From Onchocerca volvulus (Eukaryota > Nematoda > Chromadorea > Rhabditida > Onchocercidae), in contig HG738138.1 in the NCBI GenBank assembly GCA_000499405.2, positions 4,266,368-4,330,367 on the forward strand: DNA of 64,000 nt, in the 5' to 3' direction. This document shows positions 63,735 to 64,000 of the stretch, piece by piece. Within the stretch, counting starts at the first letter, position 1, and every line of letters begins with the position of its first letter. Under the pieces are notes generated by a model that did not search any database, was not told the DNA's origin, and worked only from the letters and a program-made list of their open reading frames with translations. The position numbers and the translations under genes were made by a program.

Positions 63735-64000
63735 ATGGATGAAACAGGAGACTACTTGGAACCAGAGCCAGATGCAGTATTTCCCACTGATTGTTCTCAA
63801 TCAAACGAAACATTTTCCCGACTTCACTTACTTTATTCTCAACGCATCATTGGATGGCCAAAATTTTCGGAATGTTTACCACACTGTGGAATGTGTCAAA
63901 TATTTGCATCTGATTCAACTTATATTATCTATAATGTAGTTCTCGTTGGTTTCATCCTTCCATTAATCGGTTTTTGCGGTCTACTTGGTAACGGAATCAG
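63735..64000 (+). CDS. Rhodopsin-like (class A) GPCR, N-terminal exon, cut by window end
   Basis: The ATG at 63735 opens a frame running to the edge (88 complete codons). A TTTCAG ends at 63723, 11 bases before the ATG, which suggests spliced-leader trans-splicing or a 5'UTR acceptor. There is no signal peptide. The extracellular N-terminus is acidic, with an N-glycosylation sequon (NET) and four cysteines (CSQ, ECLPHCGMCQ). A first transmembrane segment follows: YNVVLVGFILPLIGFCGLLG then NGIS, carrying the GN motif of TM1 with its conserved Asn. That motif and the N-terminus fit nematode peptide receptors such as the FMRFamide-type group. The subfamily cannot be set without TM2-TM7. An overlapping frame from 63739 is a shadow. 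Confidence 0.75.
   Translation, partial: MDETGDYLEPEPDAVFPTDCSQSNETFSRLHLLYSQRIIGWPKFSECLPHCGMCQIFASDSTYIIYNVVLVGFILPLIGFCGLLGNGI

Noticed and set aside
1..64000. Wolbachia or organellar insertions, common in filarial genomes
   Set aside because: No bacterial-type long ORF, rRNA or mitochondrial gene fragment was recognised anywhere in the window.

Overview
The window is eukaryotic nuclear DNA from a nematode, most likely a filarial (clade III, Onchocercidae-like) species. The evidence is very AT-rich intergenic DNA with long A/T homopolymers, many short phase-consistent exons, TTTCAG-type acceptors, probable spliced-leader acceptors just upstream of start codons, and one gene (lin-14-like) of a nematode heterochronic type. 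All gene models were spliced by hand from reading-frame phase and family similarity; no alignment or search was run.

Layout. About 1-3179: no confident gene. 3180-11639 (-): complete 20-exon gene for the COPII cargo adaptor Sec24 (928 aa). 11640-12424: divergent intergenic stretch. 12425-21377 (+): CCR4/CNOT6-type deadenylase; the LRR and nuclease exons are certain, the 5' end less so. 22004-22425: possible alternative 3' exons of the same gene. 25200-26793: long 3'UTR, on the minus strand, of the next gene. 26794-34998 (-), with possible 5' exons out to 43584: a Gln-rich protein with a BEN-like C-terminal domain, best explained as LIN-14. Its 3'UTR holds lin-4 and let-7 seed matches, as the lin-14 timing circuit predicts. 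33400-36720: CpG-bearing, CT-rich low-complexity DNA inside or upstream of that gene. 37500-49000: mostly empty AT-rich DNA with microsatellites, a 31-bp-stem hairpin and a diverged duplicated block. 49070-50451 (-): broken copy of the spliceosome factor CWC22. 51809-54509 (+): TMEM237/JBTS-14 ciliary transition-zone membrane protein. 54510-63722: nothing recognised except a perfect 29-bp-stem hairpin. 63735-64000 (+): first exon of a rhodopsin-like GPCR running off the end.

The genes are not an operon. sec24 and ccr-4 are divergent, and ccr-4 and lin-14 are convergent. ccr-4 and lin-14 belong to the same broad theme of post-transcriptional control, since CCR4-NOT executes miRNA-directed deadenylation and lin-14 is a classic miRNA target. 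Their adjacency is probably incidental.

Most interesting points: the lin-14-like gene with its miRNA sites, two GC-AG introns in sec24 that homology and phase both require, two long near-perfect hairpins, the CWC22 relic beside a duplicated TGTTTAT-rich block, and an intronless ORF inside a lin-14 intron.
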